Shown here in pieces: positions 8,331 through 18,973 of a stretch of DNA of 64,000 nt (position 1 is its first letter; each line of letters opens with the position of its first letter). The notes beneath the pieces are model-generated. The model was given only the letters and a program-made list of their open reading frames with translations, did not search any database and had not been told where the DNA came from. Position numbers and translations under genes: made by a program. Location of the stretch: NCBI GenBank assembly GCA_002256985.1, contig NCGO01000006.1:62001-126000 (forward strand). Direction: 5' to 3'. The DNA is from Novosphingobium sp. 28-62-57. GTDB lineage: Bacteria; Pseudomonadota; Alphaproteobacteria; Sphingomonadales; Sphingomonadaceae.

Positions 8331-9203
8331 GTGCCCATCGACCTTTCGAAGATCAAGGCTATCGACGTCCACGTCCACGCCGAGGTCTCGTGCCACGATC
8401 CCGAAGATCCGGTGATGGGCAAGTTCTTCGACGCAGCCAGCACCTATTTCAAGGCCCCGCGCGAACGGCCCAAGATGCCCGAGATCGTCGAGATCTATCG
8501 CAAAGAACAGATCGCCTTCTGCATGTTCACGGTTGATGCCGAATGCGGCATGGGGGCTAAGCGGGTGTCAAACTATGAGGTCGCCGAAATGGCGCTCAAG
8601 AACGATGACATCTGCATCGCCTTTGCCTCGATCGATCCGCACAAGGGCAAATTCGGTGCCCGCGAAGCGCGCGATCTGGTTGAAAACTATGGCGTAAAGG
8701 GCTTCAAGTTCCACGGCATCGTGCAGGACTGCCACCCGGCAGACCGCGTGGCCTATCCGATCTATGAAGTGATCGCAGAGTACAAGCTGCCCGCCATTTT
8801 CCACACCGGCCATTCCGGCATGGGCACCGGCATGCGCGGCGGTGGCGGGATGCGGCTCAAGTATGGCCAGCCGATGCTGGTCGATGATGTCGCGGTCGAT
8901 TTCCCCGACATGAAGATCATCCTCGCCCACCCGTCATGGCCATGGGTCGATGAAAGCCTGTCGATGGCGCTGCACAAGGACAACGTGTTCATCGACCTGT
9001 CGGGCTGGAGCCCCAAATACTTCGCCCCGCAGATCATCCAATATGCCAACACGCAGCTGAAGAAGAAGATGCTGTTCGGCTCCGACTTCCCGCTGATCCA
9101 CCCGCAAAAGTGGATCGACGCCGCGCTGAAGGTGGGCTTCAAGGATGAAGTCATGCCCGGCATCATGAAAGACAACGCCGCGCGCCTGCTTGGCCTGTCC
9201 TGA
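8331..9203 (+). CDS. Amidohydrolase-2 family metal-dependent hydrolase or decarboxylase
   Basis: This 290-residue TIM-barrel protein begins with the metal motif IDVHVHAE (His14, His16). It has further candidate ligands in KFHGIVQD and FHTGHSG, and ends with FGSDFPL (Asp252). This is the ACMSD/LigW/LigJ/gamma-resorcylate decarboxylase superfamily, which decarboxylates or hydrolyses aromatic acids and ring-cleavage products. The start is taken as GTG at 8331 with AAGGAA upstream; an ATG at 8232 lies inside a repeat. The substrate is not assigned. Its place after alcohol and aldehyde dehydrogenases suggests an aromatic or phenylpropanoid acid. Confidence 0.7.
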   Translation: MPIDLSKIKAIDVHVHAEVSCHDPEDPVMGKFFDAASTYFKAPRERPKMPEIVEIYRKEQIAFCMFTVDAECGMGAKRVSNYEVAEMALKNDDICIAFASIDPHKGKFGAREARDLVENYGVKGFKFHGIVQDCHPADRVAYPIYEVIAEYKLPAIFHTGHSGMGTGMRGGGGMRLKYGQPMLVDDVAVDFPDMKIILAHPSWPWVDESLSMALHKDNVFIDLSGWSPKYFAPQIIQYANTQLKKKMLFGSDFPLIHPQKWIDAALKVGFKDEVMPGIMKDNAARLLGLS

Positions 9204-9226
9204 GCACCGGGCCTGAACGCACAATC

Positions 9227-9688
9227 GTGTCCGACCCTGACGATATCCGTGCCTGGCAACGGCTTGATGCGGCAACCACCACGTCGGGCCGGATCGAGGA
9301 TCGCGATGTGGTGCGCCTTGCCGATCTCGGCGTGCGTCACGTCGTCAACCTCGCGCTGGAAACCCATCCCGAAGCGCTCGCGGGAGAAGGCGAGAAACTG
9401 GCCGCGCAAGGCATCGCCTACACCCATATCCCTGTGCCATTCGATGCACCGGGCGACGATCACTTCGCGGCCTTCGTTGCCGCGCTGGAACAAGGCCCAA
9501 CCCCGGTCCACGTCCACTGCATCATGAACTGGCGCGTCTCGGCCTTCTTCTACCGCTACAACCGCGATCATCGCGGCTTGCCGGAAGCAGACGCCCGCGC
9601 GCTGATGGAGCGGCAATGGTCGCCCGACGGCCACGACAGCAAGGAAGCCCGCATCTGGGCCGAATTCATCGCACCGAGGCCTGCGTGA
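9227..9688 (+). CDS. Phosphatase-like protein (DUF442 / protein tyrosine phosphatase fold)
   Basis: This 153-residue protein matches the small phosphatase family related to the N-terminal part of beta-lactamase-hydrolase-like proteins. The P-loop is HCIMNWR, with Cys98 and Arg103 separated by four residues, as in DUF442 proteins; classical PTPs have five. DLGVRHVVNLALE is the usual preceding strand. GTG start. The stop overlaps the next gene by GTGA. Its job in an aromatic operon is unknown; the loop has Asn-Trp where related enzymes have Gly, so activity is uncertain. Confidence 0.65.
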   Translation: MSDPDDIRAWQRLDAATTTSGRIEDRDVVRLADLGVRHVVNLALETHPEALAGEGEKLAAQGIAYTHIPVPFDAPGDDHFAAFVAALEQGPTPVHVHCIMNWRVSAFFYRYNRDHRGLPEADARALMERQWSPDGHDSKEARIWAEFIAPRPA

Positions 9689-10434
9689 CCAATCTTGCGG
9701 GCAAGCACGTGGTGATCACCGGCGCATCCACCGGCATTGGCCGCGCCACAGCCACCGCTTGTGCCAAGGCCGGAGCCAGCCTCACCCTGATCGCCCGCCG
9801 CGCCGACCTGCTGCAAAAGGCTGCGCAAGAGCTTGGCGGCGCAACAACCTTCGCCGCCGCCGATGTGGCCGACAAGGCCGCGCTCAACGTCGCGCTCGAT
9901 CACGCCATCGCCACCCATGGCGCGGTTGATGGCCTGTTTCTGAATGCCGGGATCGGCGGCATGTTCGCCCCGGTCGAAGACTACACCGACGACGCTTTCG
10001 ATGCGGTCATGGCGGTCAACCTCAAGTCGGTTTTCTGGGCCATCCAGCATGTCCTGCCCGCGATGAAGGAGCGCCGCACCGGCGCAATCCTCGTCACCGG
10101 CAGCTTGGCCAGCGAACGCGGCTTGCCGATGAACGCAGGCTATGTCGCCAGCAAGCACGCGGTCCTTGGCCTCTCGCGCGCCGTGGCCAACGAAGCGGCG
10201 GAATTCGGCGTGCGCTGCAACTGCATCCTGCCCGGCCTGATCGAAACCCCGATGCTCGATGGCCTCCCACCCGAAGCCGCCTCGCAAATGGCCAAGGCCG
10301 TGCCGCAGGGCCGCACCGGCTCTGCTGACGAAGTGGCGCAAGTAGCCGCCTTCCTCCTGTCCGATGCCGCCAGCCACGTCACCGCCCAAAGCTGGGCCGT
10401 GGACGGCGGCATGCTCGGCACCATGCGAGTATGA
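9685..10434 (+). CDS. Short-chain dehydrogenase/reductase
   Basis: This 249-residue classical SDR has the cofactor motif TGASTGIG (12-19), NAG in FLNAGIGG, and the catalytic Tyr153 and Lys157 in YVASK with an upstream Ser in TGSLAS. It would interconvert an alcohol and a ketone using NAD(P)H. In beta-ether catabolism SDRs of this kind (LigD, LigL, LigN, LigO) oxidise the alpha-carbinol before GST cleavage. The sequence alone does not place it in that group. The GTG start overlaps the previous stop by four bases, and a LigF-like GST follows 4 bases after its stop. Confidence 0.75.
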   Translation: MTNLAGKHVVITGASTGIGRATATACAKAGASLTLIARRADLLQKAAQELGGATTFAAADVADKAALNVALDHAIATHGAVDGLFLNAGIGGMFAPVEDYTDDAFDAVMAVNLKSVFWAIQHVLPAMKERRTGAILVTGSLASERGLPMNAGYVASKHAVLGLSRAVANEAAEFGVRCNCILPGLIETPMLDGLPPEAASQMAKAVPQGRTGSADEVAQVAAFLLSDAASHVTAQSWAVDGGMLGTMRV

Positions 10435-10438
10435 ACTT

Positions 10439-11215
10439 ATGGCTTTAAAGTATTACCACGCCGAACCGCTGGCCAACTCGCTCAAATCGATGGTCCCGCT
10501 CAAGGAAAAGGGCCTCGCCTACGAGAGCATCTACGTCGATCTGCACAAGTTCGAACAGCACCAGCCGTGGTTCACCGCGATCAACCCGGAAGGTCAGGTG
10601 CCGGTGCTCGATCATGATGGTACGATCATCACGCACACCACGGTGATCAACGAATATCTCGAAGATGCCTTCCCCGACGCTCAGCCCGCCGACGCCCCGC
10701 TGCGTCCGCGCGATCCGGTAGGCGCGGCGCGGATGCGCTACTGGAACAAGTTCATCGACGAACACGTGATGAACTACGTCTCGATGCACGGCTGGCACCG
10801 CATGGTCGGCGTGATCGCGCGCAACATCGAAAGCGGCGATTTCGAAAAGCTGCTGGAAAGCATTCCTTTGCCCGATCAGCGCAAGAAATGGGCCACCGCG
10901 CGCTCCGGCTTTTCGGAAAGCGACCTCGCCAACGCCACGGCCAAAATCGAATACGCGCTCGACAAGATCGAAAAGCAACTGGGCGAAACAAAGTGGTTGG
11001 CAGGCGACACGTACACCCTTGCCGACATCAACTTTTATTCGCATTGCGGCGCCATGGTCGAACGCATGTTCCCAGAGATGGAGGTCGCCAAGCGCGCCCC
11101 GCGGCTCTGTGAATGGCGCGATCGCGTGGCCGCGCGCCCGGCTGTGGCCGAAGCGCTGAAAAGTGAAGACAGGACCGCACCGGGATTGCGCGTCTGGTCA
11201 GGAGAAGTGCGTTAG
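10439..11215 (+). CDS. LigF-like glutathione S-transferase
   Basis: This 258-residue GST has PLANS (10-14) with the Asn at the glutathione-activating position, NPEGQVPVL (49-57) with the cis-proline, and a helical C-terminal domain. In overall character it is close to sphingomonad beta-etherase LigF, with shared stretches such as KFEQH and EYLEDAFP. It may cleave aryl ether dimers or remove glutathione from a conjugate. It is the third GST of the region and sits directly after an SDR. The ATG at 10439 is preferred to the ORF extension to 10364, which lies inside the SDR gene. Confidence 0.7.
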   Translation: MALKYYHAEPLANSLKSMVPLKEKGLAYESIYVDLHKFEQHQPWFTAINPEGQVPVLDHDGTIITHTTVINEYLEDAFPDAQPADAPLRPRDPVGAARMRYWNKFIDEHVMNYVSMHGWHRMVGVIARNIESGDFEKLLESIPLPDQRKKWATARSGFSESDLANATAKIEYALDKIEKQLGETKWLAGDTYTLADINFYSHCGAMVERMFPEMEVAKRAPRLCEWRDRVAARPAVAEALKSEDRTAPGLRVWSGEVR

Positions 11216-11952
11216 TGGCTGGTTTCGTTCTGATTCATGGGTCGTGGCACGGTGGTTGGTGCTTTGATCCGGTGGCTGATATCTTGCGTGCGCGCGGGCA
11301 CACCGTCGTTGCGCCGACCCTGCCCGGCATGGGCGGCACGGCAGAGGAAATGGCCGCCGTTACGCTGGGCGCATGGGGCGATTTTGCTGCGCAGCATTGC
11401 CGCGATCTCAAGGCACAAGGCGTTGGCCCCGTGGTGCTGGGCGGGCACTCGCGCGGGGGCCTCGTCGTCTCTACTGCAGCGGAGGCTGATCCATCGGCGA
11501 TGGACGCCCTCGTCTATATCTGCGCGATGATGCTGCCCAATGGCATGAGCCGGGCCGAGTTCAAGGAGACCGAAGGCCCGAACCCGGCTTTCGACGCGAT
11601 CATTTCGAAGGTCCACGGCGGCGTTGCCACGGTGATCGACGCTGCAAATGCTGCACCGGTTTTTGCACAAGTCTCGCCCGCTGATCTGGTCGAAGCGGCC
11701 ATGGCGCGGCTGATGGCAGAACCGCATGCACCGCGTTCCGAAAAGATTGCCGTGACGCCCGAACGCTGGGGCAGCCTGCCGCGCACCTATGTGGAATGCA
11801 CGCTGGACCGCACGATCCCGATCGACAGCCAGCGCCGCATGATCGCAATGTCTCCGGGCGCAAATGTGGTCACGCTTGAGGCCGATCACAGCCCTTATTT
11901 GTCAAAGCCGCAGGAGCTGGCAGACGCGTTGGAAGCCGCTATTCCGGGCTGA
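11215..11952 (+). CDS. Alpha/beta hydrolase
   Basis: This 245-residue hydrolase has the oxyanion strand FVLIHGSWHGGW and the nucleophile elbow GGHSRGG (Ser79). The histidine of EADHSPYLS near the C-terminus completes the triad. It resembles the plant-type methylesterase/hydroxynitrile lyase group and bacterial EstC-like esterases. The substrate is probably an ester or thioester in aromatic catabolism, not determined. GTG start, overlapping the GST stop (TAGTG). A palindromic repeat follows. Confidence 0.75.
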   Translation: MAGFVLIHGSWHGGWCFDPVADILRARGHTVVAPTLPGMGGTAEEMAAVTLGAWGDFAAQHCRDLKAQGVGPVVLGGHSRGGLVVSTAAEADPSAMDALVYICAMMLPNGMSRAEFKETEGPNPAFDAIISKVHGGVATVIDAANAAPVFAQVSPADLVEAAMARLMAEPHAPRSEKIAVTPERWGSLPRTYVECTLDRTIPIDSQRRMIAMSPGANVVTLEADHSPYLSKPQELADALEAAIPG

Positions 11953-11966
11953 CCCAAAGCCTAATT

Positions 11967-12042
11967 CCCGTTCGTGTCGAGCGAAGTCGAGACACCCACG
12001 CTCAGCGCTGACGTGTCTCGACTTCGCTCGACACGAACGGGG
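11967..12042. repeat. Palindromic repeat, CGTTCGTGTCGAGCG family
   Basis: The arms starting CCCGTTCGTGTCGAGCGAAG and ending CTTCGCTCGACACGAACGG pair over about 30 bases. It lies between the convergent hydrolase and VOC genes, where it could terminate both transcripts. Other copies are at 18974-19077, 55041-55107 and 57917-57981. Confidence 0.85.
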
Positions 12043-12049
12043 TAGGGTC

Positions 12050-12451
12050 TCAAACTCCGAAGAAATTCAGCTCCAGCAGCACGTTGTTCGGATCAGCCGT
12101 GAAGATCTGCCGCAGCCCGATGGCGGCGACAAAGTTGGTCTGGCAATCCAGCCCCATTGCGCCGACGCGGCCCAGCGTCTCGTCATAGCCGGAACAGTTC
12201 AGCGCCACATGATGGATCGCGCCGGTCAGCGAACCCGGCTGAACCTCCCGGTCATAGGCGCGCGGGCAATCGACAGCGTTGATATGGATGATAGCCTTGC
12301 CGCCCGCATCATACATCCACTGCGCGTTCTGCGGGGTGAGGGGAGGCGGACCATCGCGCCGCTCCAGCCCGAGCAGCGCGCGGTAGAACTCCGCCGTCTC
12401 GTCCAACCGGTCGGTAATGATATTGACGTGATCCAGCGCGTTGACGTGCAT
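12050..12451 (-). CDS. VOC (glyoxalase/extradiol dioxygenase fold) family protein
   Basis: This 133-residue protein has the paired beta-alpha-beta-beta-beta modules of the vicinal oxygen chelate fold. It starts with ALDHVNIIT (first metal His) and has GAIHHVALNC in the middle and DPNNVLLELNF (metal Glu) at the end. VOC proteins act as lyases, isomerases, dioxygenases or resistance proteins. The function here is unknown, but the convergent aromatic genes suggest a small-molecule isomerase or lyase. A repeat separates it from purU. Confidence 0.7.
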   Translation of the reverse strand: MHVNALDHVNIITDRLDETAEFYRALLGLERRDGPPPLTPQNAQWMYDAGGKAIIHINAVDCPRAYDREVQPGSLTGAIHHVALNCSGYDETLGRVGAMGLDCQTNFVAAIGLRQIFTADPNNVLLELNFFGV

Positions 12452-12475
12452 TTGTTTCTCTCCCCGCCCGCAAAA

Positions 12476-12620
12476 GCCCTCTCCCCCCGCTCATCCTGAG
12501 CTTGTCGAAGGACAGGGGAGAGGGTTGGGAGAGGGGGCAGCGCAATCCAACCCCTCTCAACTTCGGCTAGGCAACAAGCTGCCAAGCCTCCGTATCTCTC
12601 CCCTGAAGGGGAGAGAGCAA
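12476..12620. repeat. Palindromic REP-like repeats between VOC gene and purU
   Basis: A second copy of the CCTCTCCCC / CTCATCCTGAGC element (12476-12527) is followed by more C/G-rich inverted sequence up to a TCTCTCCCCTGAAGGGGAGA stem (12594-12617). No gene is visible between 12452 and 12631. Confidence 0.65.
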
Positions 12621-12631
12621 GCCCAAATGAA

Positions 12632-15036
<2,405 letters not shown>

Positions 15037-15048
15037 GGCAACCTGAAA

Positions 15049-15158
15049 GCTCCCCTCCCCTTCAGGGGAGGGGCCGGGGGTGGGGGCTCCCCGGCAGCAC
15101 AGATTTTTAGAACCAAAGCCCCCACCCCAACCCCTCCCCTGAAGAGGAGGGGCTCTCC
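15049..15158. repeat. Palindromic REP-like repeat, CCCCTCCCCTTCAGGGGAGGGG family
   Basis: TCCCCTTCAGGGGA-type stems at each end flank a CCGGGGGTGGGGGC / GCCCCCACCCC core. It lies between ligM and metF. Related copies are at 26511-26613, inside valS at 27836-27943, and at 45048-45150. Confidence 0.8.
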
Positions 15159-15176
15159 GGAGAGAGGATCCCGCAC

Positions 15177-16058
15177 ATGGCAACACCCCTGATTCATCCC
15201 AACTGGGACAAGGCGCCCGCCGGGATCACCGATGGCTTCAGCCTTGAAATGACCGCGAAGGACGAAGCGTCGCTGCGCGATGCTGCCCCGCTCATTCCCG
15301 CTGAAACCCCTGTCGCCATTACATTTCTTCCCGGCGAAGATGTCGCCGCGCGCGTGGCCGCCACGGTCGCGGTGCGCGAACTCGGCTTCGAGCCGATGCC
15401 CCATTTCTCCGCCCGCAGGATCACGTCGGAAGACGATTTCGAAGGCTACTTGCGCGCCGTGGTCGAAAAAGCCGGGGTGGAGCGCTGCTTCATCGTCGCA
15501 GGCGATCCGCCCGAACCGGTTGGCCCCTATTTCGATACATCCGCCCTGATCGCCACAGGAGCATTCGAACGCAGTGGAATCAAGGCGATAGGCATCGGTG
15601 GCCACCCGGAAGGGCACCCGAACATGACCGAGGCGGAATGCTGGGCCGTGCTCGAAAAGAAGGTGGCCGAAATCACCGCGCGCGGCATGGCTCCCTTGAT
15701 CGTGACCCAGTTCGGCTTCGATCCCGATGCTTTCCTGAGCTGGCTCAAGGAGTTGCGCGCACGCGGCATCGACGCGCCGGTCCGCATCGGCGTGCCTGGC
15801 CCCGCCGGAATCAAGCGCCTGCTGGCCTTTGCCGCGCGCTGCGGCGTGGGGGCCTCCACCTCGGTGCTGAAAAAGTATGGCATTTCAGTCACGAACCTGC
15901 TCGGCACCGCCGGGCCGGACAAGCTGGTCGATGCTTTCGCCAAGGGCCTCGGCCCGGAACATGGCAAGGTCCGCCTGCATTTCTACCCGTTCGGCGGGCT
16001 GACCAAGACGCTTGAATGGCTGCACGGCTACAACAAGAAGCACGGCATCAACCAATGA
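15177..16058 (+). CDS. metF: 5,10-methylenetetrahydrofolate reductase MetF
   Basis: This 293-residue FAD protein has the MTHFR TIM-barrel pattern: SLEMTAKD near the start, PHFSARRITS, CFIVAGDPP, GIGGHPEGHPN, and PLIVTQFGFDPDAF. Next to ligM it probably runs in the oxidative direction, turning 5-methyl-THF from O-demethylation into methylene-THF, as in the ligM-metF cluster of Sphingobium SYK-6. A good Shine-Dalgarno (GGAGAGAGG) precedes the ATG. The stop overlaps the following hydrolase start by ATGA. Confidence 0.9.
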   Translation: MATPLIHPNWDKAPAGITDGFSLEMTAKDEASLRDAAPLIPAETPVAITFLPGEDVAARVAATVAVRELGFEPMPHFSARRITSEDDFEGYLRAVVEKAGVERCFIVAGDPPEPVGPYFDTSALIATGAFERSGIKAIGIGGHPEGHPNMTEAECWAVLEKKVAEITARGMAPLIVTQFGFDPDAFLSWLKELRARGIDAPVRIGVPGPAGIKRLLAFAARCGVGASTSVLKKYGISVTNLLGTAGPDKLVDAFAKGLGPEHGKVRLHFYPFGGLTKTLEWLHGYNKKHGINQ

Positions 16059-16723
16059 CCGATTTCGTCCTCGTCCACGGCGCATGGGGCGGCAGCTTTG
16101 CGTGGGATCGCCTGAAAGCCGATCTCACCGCCGCTGGCCACCGCGTTCTTGCGTGTGATCTCAAAGGGTTAGGCAAGCGTAAAGCCGAATTCCATCCCGG
16201 CATCACGCTGACGGATCACATTGATGATGTCTGCACCCAAATCGCCGAGGCGGGGTTTGACCGCTTTGTGCTGGTCGGCCATTCGTGGGGCGGCATGGTC
16301 ATCACCGGCGTCGCCACACGGCTTGGCGGGCGGATCGATGCCATTGTTTATGTTGATGCTTTTCTGCCGCAAGACGGCCAATCGCTGTGGGACCTGACCG
16401 GCGATTGGGAGCATGATCACTACATCGGCAGCCAAAAGCACAAGCCCGGCGCGGTTTCCCCGCTGCCCGGTTTGGAAAGTCCGGTGCTATCCGATCATCC
16501 GCTGCTGACGTTGGTGGAGGCGGTGCGCTTTACCGGCGAGGAGGCTAAAATCCCGCGCCATGTTTATTTGTTCGCCACCGACTGGCAGCCAACGCCGTTT
16601 GCGAAGTTTGCATCTGCGGTGAAGGGCGATCCGGCTTGGGAATATCACGAGGCAAAAGCCAGCCACAACGTGATGGGTGACCAGCCGGAACAGCTGCTGC
16701 AAATCGTGCTGGATTGCGCCTGA
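16055..16723 (+). CDS. Alpha/beta hydrolase
   Basis: This 222-residue hydrolase has FVLVHGAWGGSFAW (oxyanion loop) and VGHSWGG (nucleophile Ser77), with SHNVMGDQPEQL supplying the likely catalytic His. It is of the same esterase-like group as the protein at 11215, but clearly distinct. It is coupled to metF by a four-base overlap; the ORF extension to 16016 lies inside metF. It may cleave an ester of a methoxylated aromatic; not established. Confidence 0.75.
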   Translation: MTDFVLVHGAWGGSFAWDRLKADLTAAGHRVLACDLKGLGKRKAEFHPGITLTDHIDDVCTQIAEAGFDRFVLVGHSWGGMVITGVATRLGGRIDAIVYVDAFLPQDGQSLWDLTGDWEHDHYIGSQKHKPGAVSPLPGLESPVLSDHPLLTLVEAVRFTGEEAKIPRHVYLFATDWQPTPFAKFASAVKGDPAWEYHEAKASHNVMGDQPEQLLQIVLDCA

Positions 16724-16750
16724 TTTCAGGGGGTTCAGGCAGGGTTCTGG

Positions 16751-16783
16751 GCATCTAGGTGCAGCTAGGTGCATCTAGGTGCA
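16751..16783 (+). repeat. Three tandem copies of a 10-base unit GCATCTAGGT
   Basis: GCATCTAGGT (16751-16760), GCAGCTAGGT (16761-16770) and GCATCTAGGT (16771-16780) follow one another, then GCA. They lie in the short gap between convergent genes. They contain CTAG, a rare tetramer in many bacterial genomes. Confidence 0.8.
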
Positions 16784-16799
16784 CTTCAGAAAACCGGTT

Positions 16800-17423
16800 T
16801 CACCCCTGCGCTGCGAGGCTTTGCATCCGCTTCAGATAGCGCGCCAGAACGTCGATTTCGAGGTTGACCTTGTGGCCTGCCGCCAACCTGCCGAGCGTCG
16901 TCACCTGCCAGGTGTGCGGGATGATGTTCAGCATGAAGTGGCACGCGCCATCGGCCTGATCGGCCACTTCGTTGACCGTCAGCGACACGCCATCGACCGT
17001 GATCGAACCCTTGGCCGCGATATAGGGCGCAAGGTCCTTGGGCGCAGCGACGATGTACTGCCACGAACCGCCCACTTGGGTGACGCTGACGACTTCGCCC
17101 ACGGCATCGACATGGCCGGTCACGATGTGCCCGCCCAGTTCATCGCCCAGCTTCAGCGCGGGTTCCAGATTGATCGGTGCGCCAGCCTGCCATTGGGCAG
17201 GCGCGGTGCGCTTGATCGTTTCGCCCGAAACGTCGACCGCGAACCAGCCTTCGCCAGCCACGCCGCCCTTGTCCACCACGGTCAGGCACACGCCCGAGCA
17301 CGCGATGGAGGCACCGATGGCGATCCTGGCCGGGTCCATCGCGCAGGAAATGGTGATGTGATGGTCACCCTTGTCCTCGATCGAGAGGATATTTCCGACT
17401 TCGGTGACGATTCCGGTGAACAT
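16800..17423 (-). CDS. ribE: Riboflavin synthase, alpha subunit
   Basis: This 207-residue protein begins with the diagnostic MFTGIVTEVG and has two lumazine-binding repeats, with SIACSGVCLTVV in the first and GSITVDGVSLTVNEV in the second. It dismutates two 6,7-dimethyl-8-ribityllumazines to riboflavin. The upstream ORF extension to 17549 lies in ribD. It is transcribed after ribD with an 11-base gap. Riboflavin supply fits the many flavoproteins of the organism. Confidence 0.93.
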   Translation of the reverse strand: MFTGIVTEVGNILSIEDKGDHHITISCAMDPARIAIGASIACSGVCLTVVDKGGVAGEGWFAVDVSGETIKRTAPAQWQAGAPINLEPALKLGDELGGHIVTGHVDAVGEVVSVTQVGGSWQYIVAAPKDLAPYIAAKGSITVDGVSLTVNEVADQADGACHFMLNIIPHTWQVTTLGRLAAGHKVNLEIDVLARYLKRMQSLAAQG

Positions 17424-17434
17424 GCAAATCTCCT

Positions 17435-18406
17435 TCAGCGGACCCGCTCGTAAACGTCCAGCGCATCGCTGCCAAGCGTCCGCCGGTCCACATTGCGCCA
17501 GCGGCCATGGGCGTCGGCGAGCGAGCCAAGGCCAATGTCGCCGATGCAAGGCAGGCCCGCACCCACGATGATCGGCGCGCGGTAAAGCAGCAGGCGGTCC
17601 ACCATATCTGCGGCCAGAAAGGCCGCTGCGGCCTGCGCGCCGCCTTCGACGAAAAGATACTGCGCATCGCCGAATGCTGTCGGTGCAGCGATGTCTGGGA
17701 CTGCCGTCCAGCCTTCGGGAGCAGGGCCGCGCGTCAGGACCATGCGCTGCGGGCTGCGATGTTCCAGGCCCGGCAGGCGCACATCGAGCTTTGGCGCATC
17801 GGCCCGGAAGGTGCTTCCACCCACCAGAATGGCGTCAGCTTGCGCGCGCTCGACATGGCAGTGGGCGCGCGCTTCGGGCCCCGTGATCCATTGGCTGGTG
17901 CCATCGGGCAAGGCGATGCGGCCATCAAGCGAGGTTGCGAGTTTGAGAGTTACATGGGGACGGCCCAAAGCCGTCCGCGTCAGATAGCCTGCCAGCGATT
18001 GGTGCGCGGCGGGGGAGGGTACCAGTTCCGCCGAAATCCCCGCCGCGCGCATAGCGGCGATGCCGCTGCCCGCCGTGCGCGGGTCCGGGTCTTCTACGCC
18101 GATCACCACGCGCGCAAGGCCGCTTTCCAGCACCAGCGAGGTGCACGAAGGCCCGCGCGCGCTTGCATGGGCGCAGGGTTCAAGCGTGACGTAAAGCGTT
18201 GCGCCTTTTGCGGCAGCGCCTGCCATGGCAAGCGCGCCTGCTTCGGCGTGGGGGCGCCCGCCTGCCTGCGTCCACCCGCGCCCGACGACTTTGCCATCGC
18301 GCACGATTACCGCGCCGACCGAGGGGTTGGGCCTGCTGAGCGGACGTCCGCGCCCCGCCAGCGCAGCGGCTGCGTTCAGCCAGCGCTGGTCTTCGGCCGC
18401 GTTCAT
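17435..18406 (-). CDS. ribD: Bifunctional riboflavin deaminase/reductase RibD
   Basis: This 323-residue protein has an N-terminal cytidine-deaminase-like domain. Its zinc motifs are PHAEAGAL and the two-Cys segment EPCAHASARGPSC. The C-terminal reductase domain contains LKLATSLDGRIA, GPEARAHCHVERAQADAILVG and the closing Gly-rich stretch VEGGAQ. It catalyses the second and third steps of riboflavin synthesis. The start at 18406 overlaps the stop of the upstream membrane protein gene by four bases; a longer ORF to 18856 is a shadow of that gene. Confidence 0.93.
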   Translation of the reverse strand: MNAAEDQRWLNAAAALAGRGRPLSRPNPSVGAVIVRDGKVVGRGWTQAGGRPHAEAGALAMAGAAAKGATLYVTLEPCAHASARGPSCTSLVLESGLARVVIGVEDPDPRTAGSGIAAMRAAGISAELVPSPAAHQSLAGYLTRTALGRPHVTLKLATSLDGRIALPDGTSQWITGPEARAHCHVERAQADAILVGGSTFRADAPKLDVRLPGLEHRSPQRMVLTRGPAPEGWTAVPDIAAPTAFGDAQYLFVEGGAQAAAAFLAADMVDRLLLYRAPIIVGAGLPCIGDIGLGSLADAHGRWRNVDRRTLGSDALDVYERVR

Positions 18407-18906
18407 TCTCCGGGGGTTTCGGACTTTTCCTGCAGCTTTTTCTGCTCGGCTTCGAAGACCGGATTCTTCACCAGATTGCGGTCGAGGATCGCCTTGCGCT
18501 CGGCAGCGATTTTCGCCTTGATTGCTGCGCGTTCGGCATTGCCGTCCGCATAGGCCTTGTCCGCATCGATGCCGGTCGCGTTGCCGACAGCGCGATACAT
18601 CTGGCGTACGCGTTCGGCGCTGGCTTCTTCCTCCGCCTCGGCGGCGCGGGCCTTGGCTGTTGCCTCGCGGTTTTCGGCCAGAATCTGGGCGTCGGTGCGG
18701 CCTTCGACGAAGCTGGGGAAATAGACGATCTTGGGCGGGGGCGGCAGATCGCGGCCTCCCTGCTGGTTCATCACATAGAAAATGCCGCCCGTAACCGCCG
18801 CAGCCATCATCAGCCCGACAAAGCGATATTCGCTGGGCGCGCCAAGCACTTCCCACAGATCGACGGCGGCGCGGCGCGGAGAGACATTGCGGAGAAAGGA
18901 CTTCAT
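18403..18906 (-). CDS. Membrane-anchored coiled-coil protein of unknown function
   Basis: This 167-residue protein has one transmembrane segment (about residues 29-46, VGLMMAAAVTGGIFYVMN). A Pro-rich linker (PPPPK) and a long charged Ala/Glu-rich helix that may form a coiled coil follow. It is the first gene of the ribD-ribE transcript and overlaps ribD by ATGA. I do not recognise a function. The topology suggests a cytoplasmic N-terminus and a periplasmic helical tail. Confidence 0.7.
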   Translation of the reverse strand: MKSFLRNVSPRRAAVDLWEVLGAPSEYRFVGLMMAAAVTGGIFYVMNQQGGRDLPPPPKIVYFPSFVEGRTDAQILAENREATAKARAAEAEEEASAERVRQMYRAVGNATGIDADKAYADGNAERAAIKAKIAAERKAILDRNLVKNPVFEAEQKKLQEKSETPGE

Positions 18907-18973
18907 GAACGATAAGATAGGCCCTGTGGAGCGATTGCGCTAGAGCGGGATGACGTTAGCCCCATCCAGTTCT

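Noticed and set aside
18407-18856. N-terminal extension of RibD
   Set aside because: The frame is a shadow of the overlapping membrane-protein gene and RibD starts normally at 18406.
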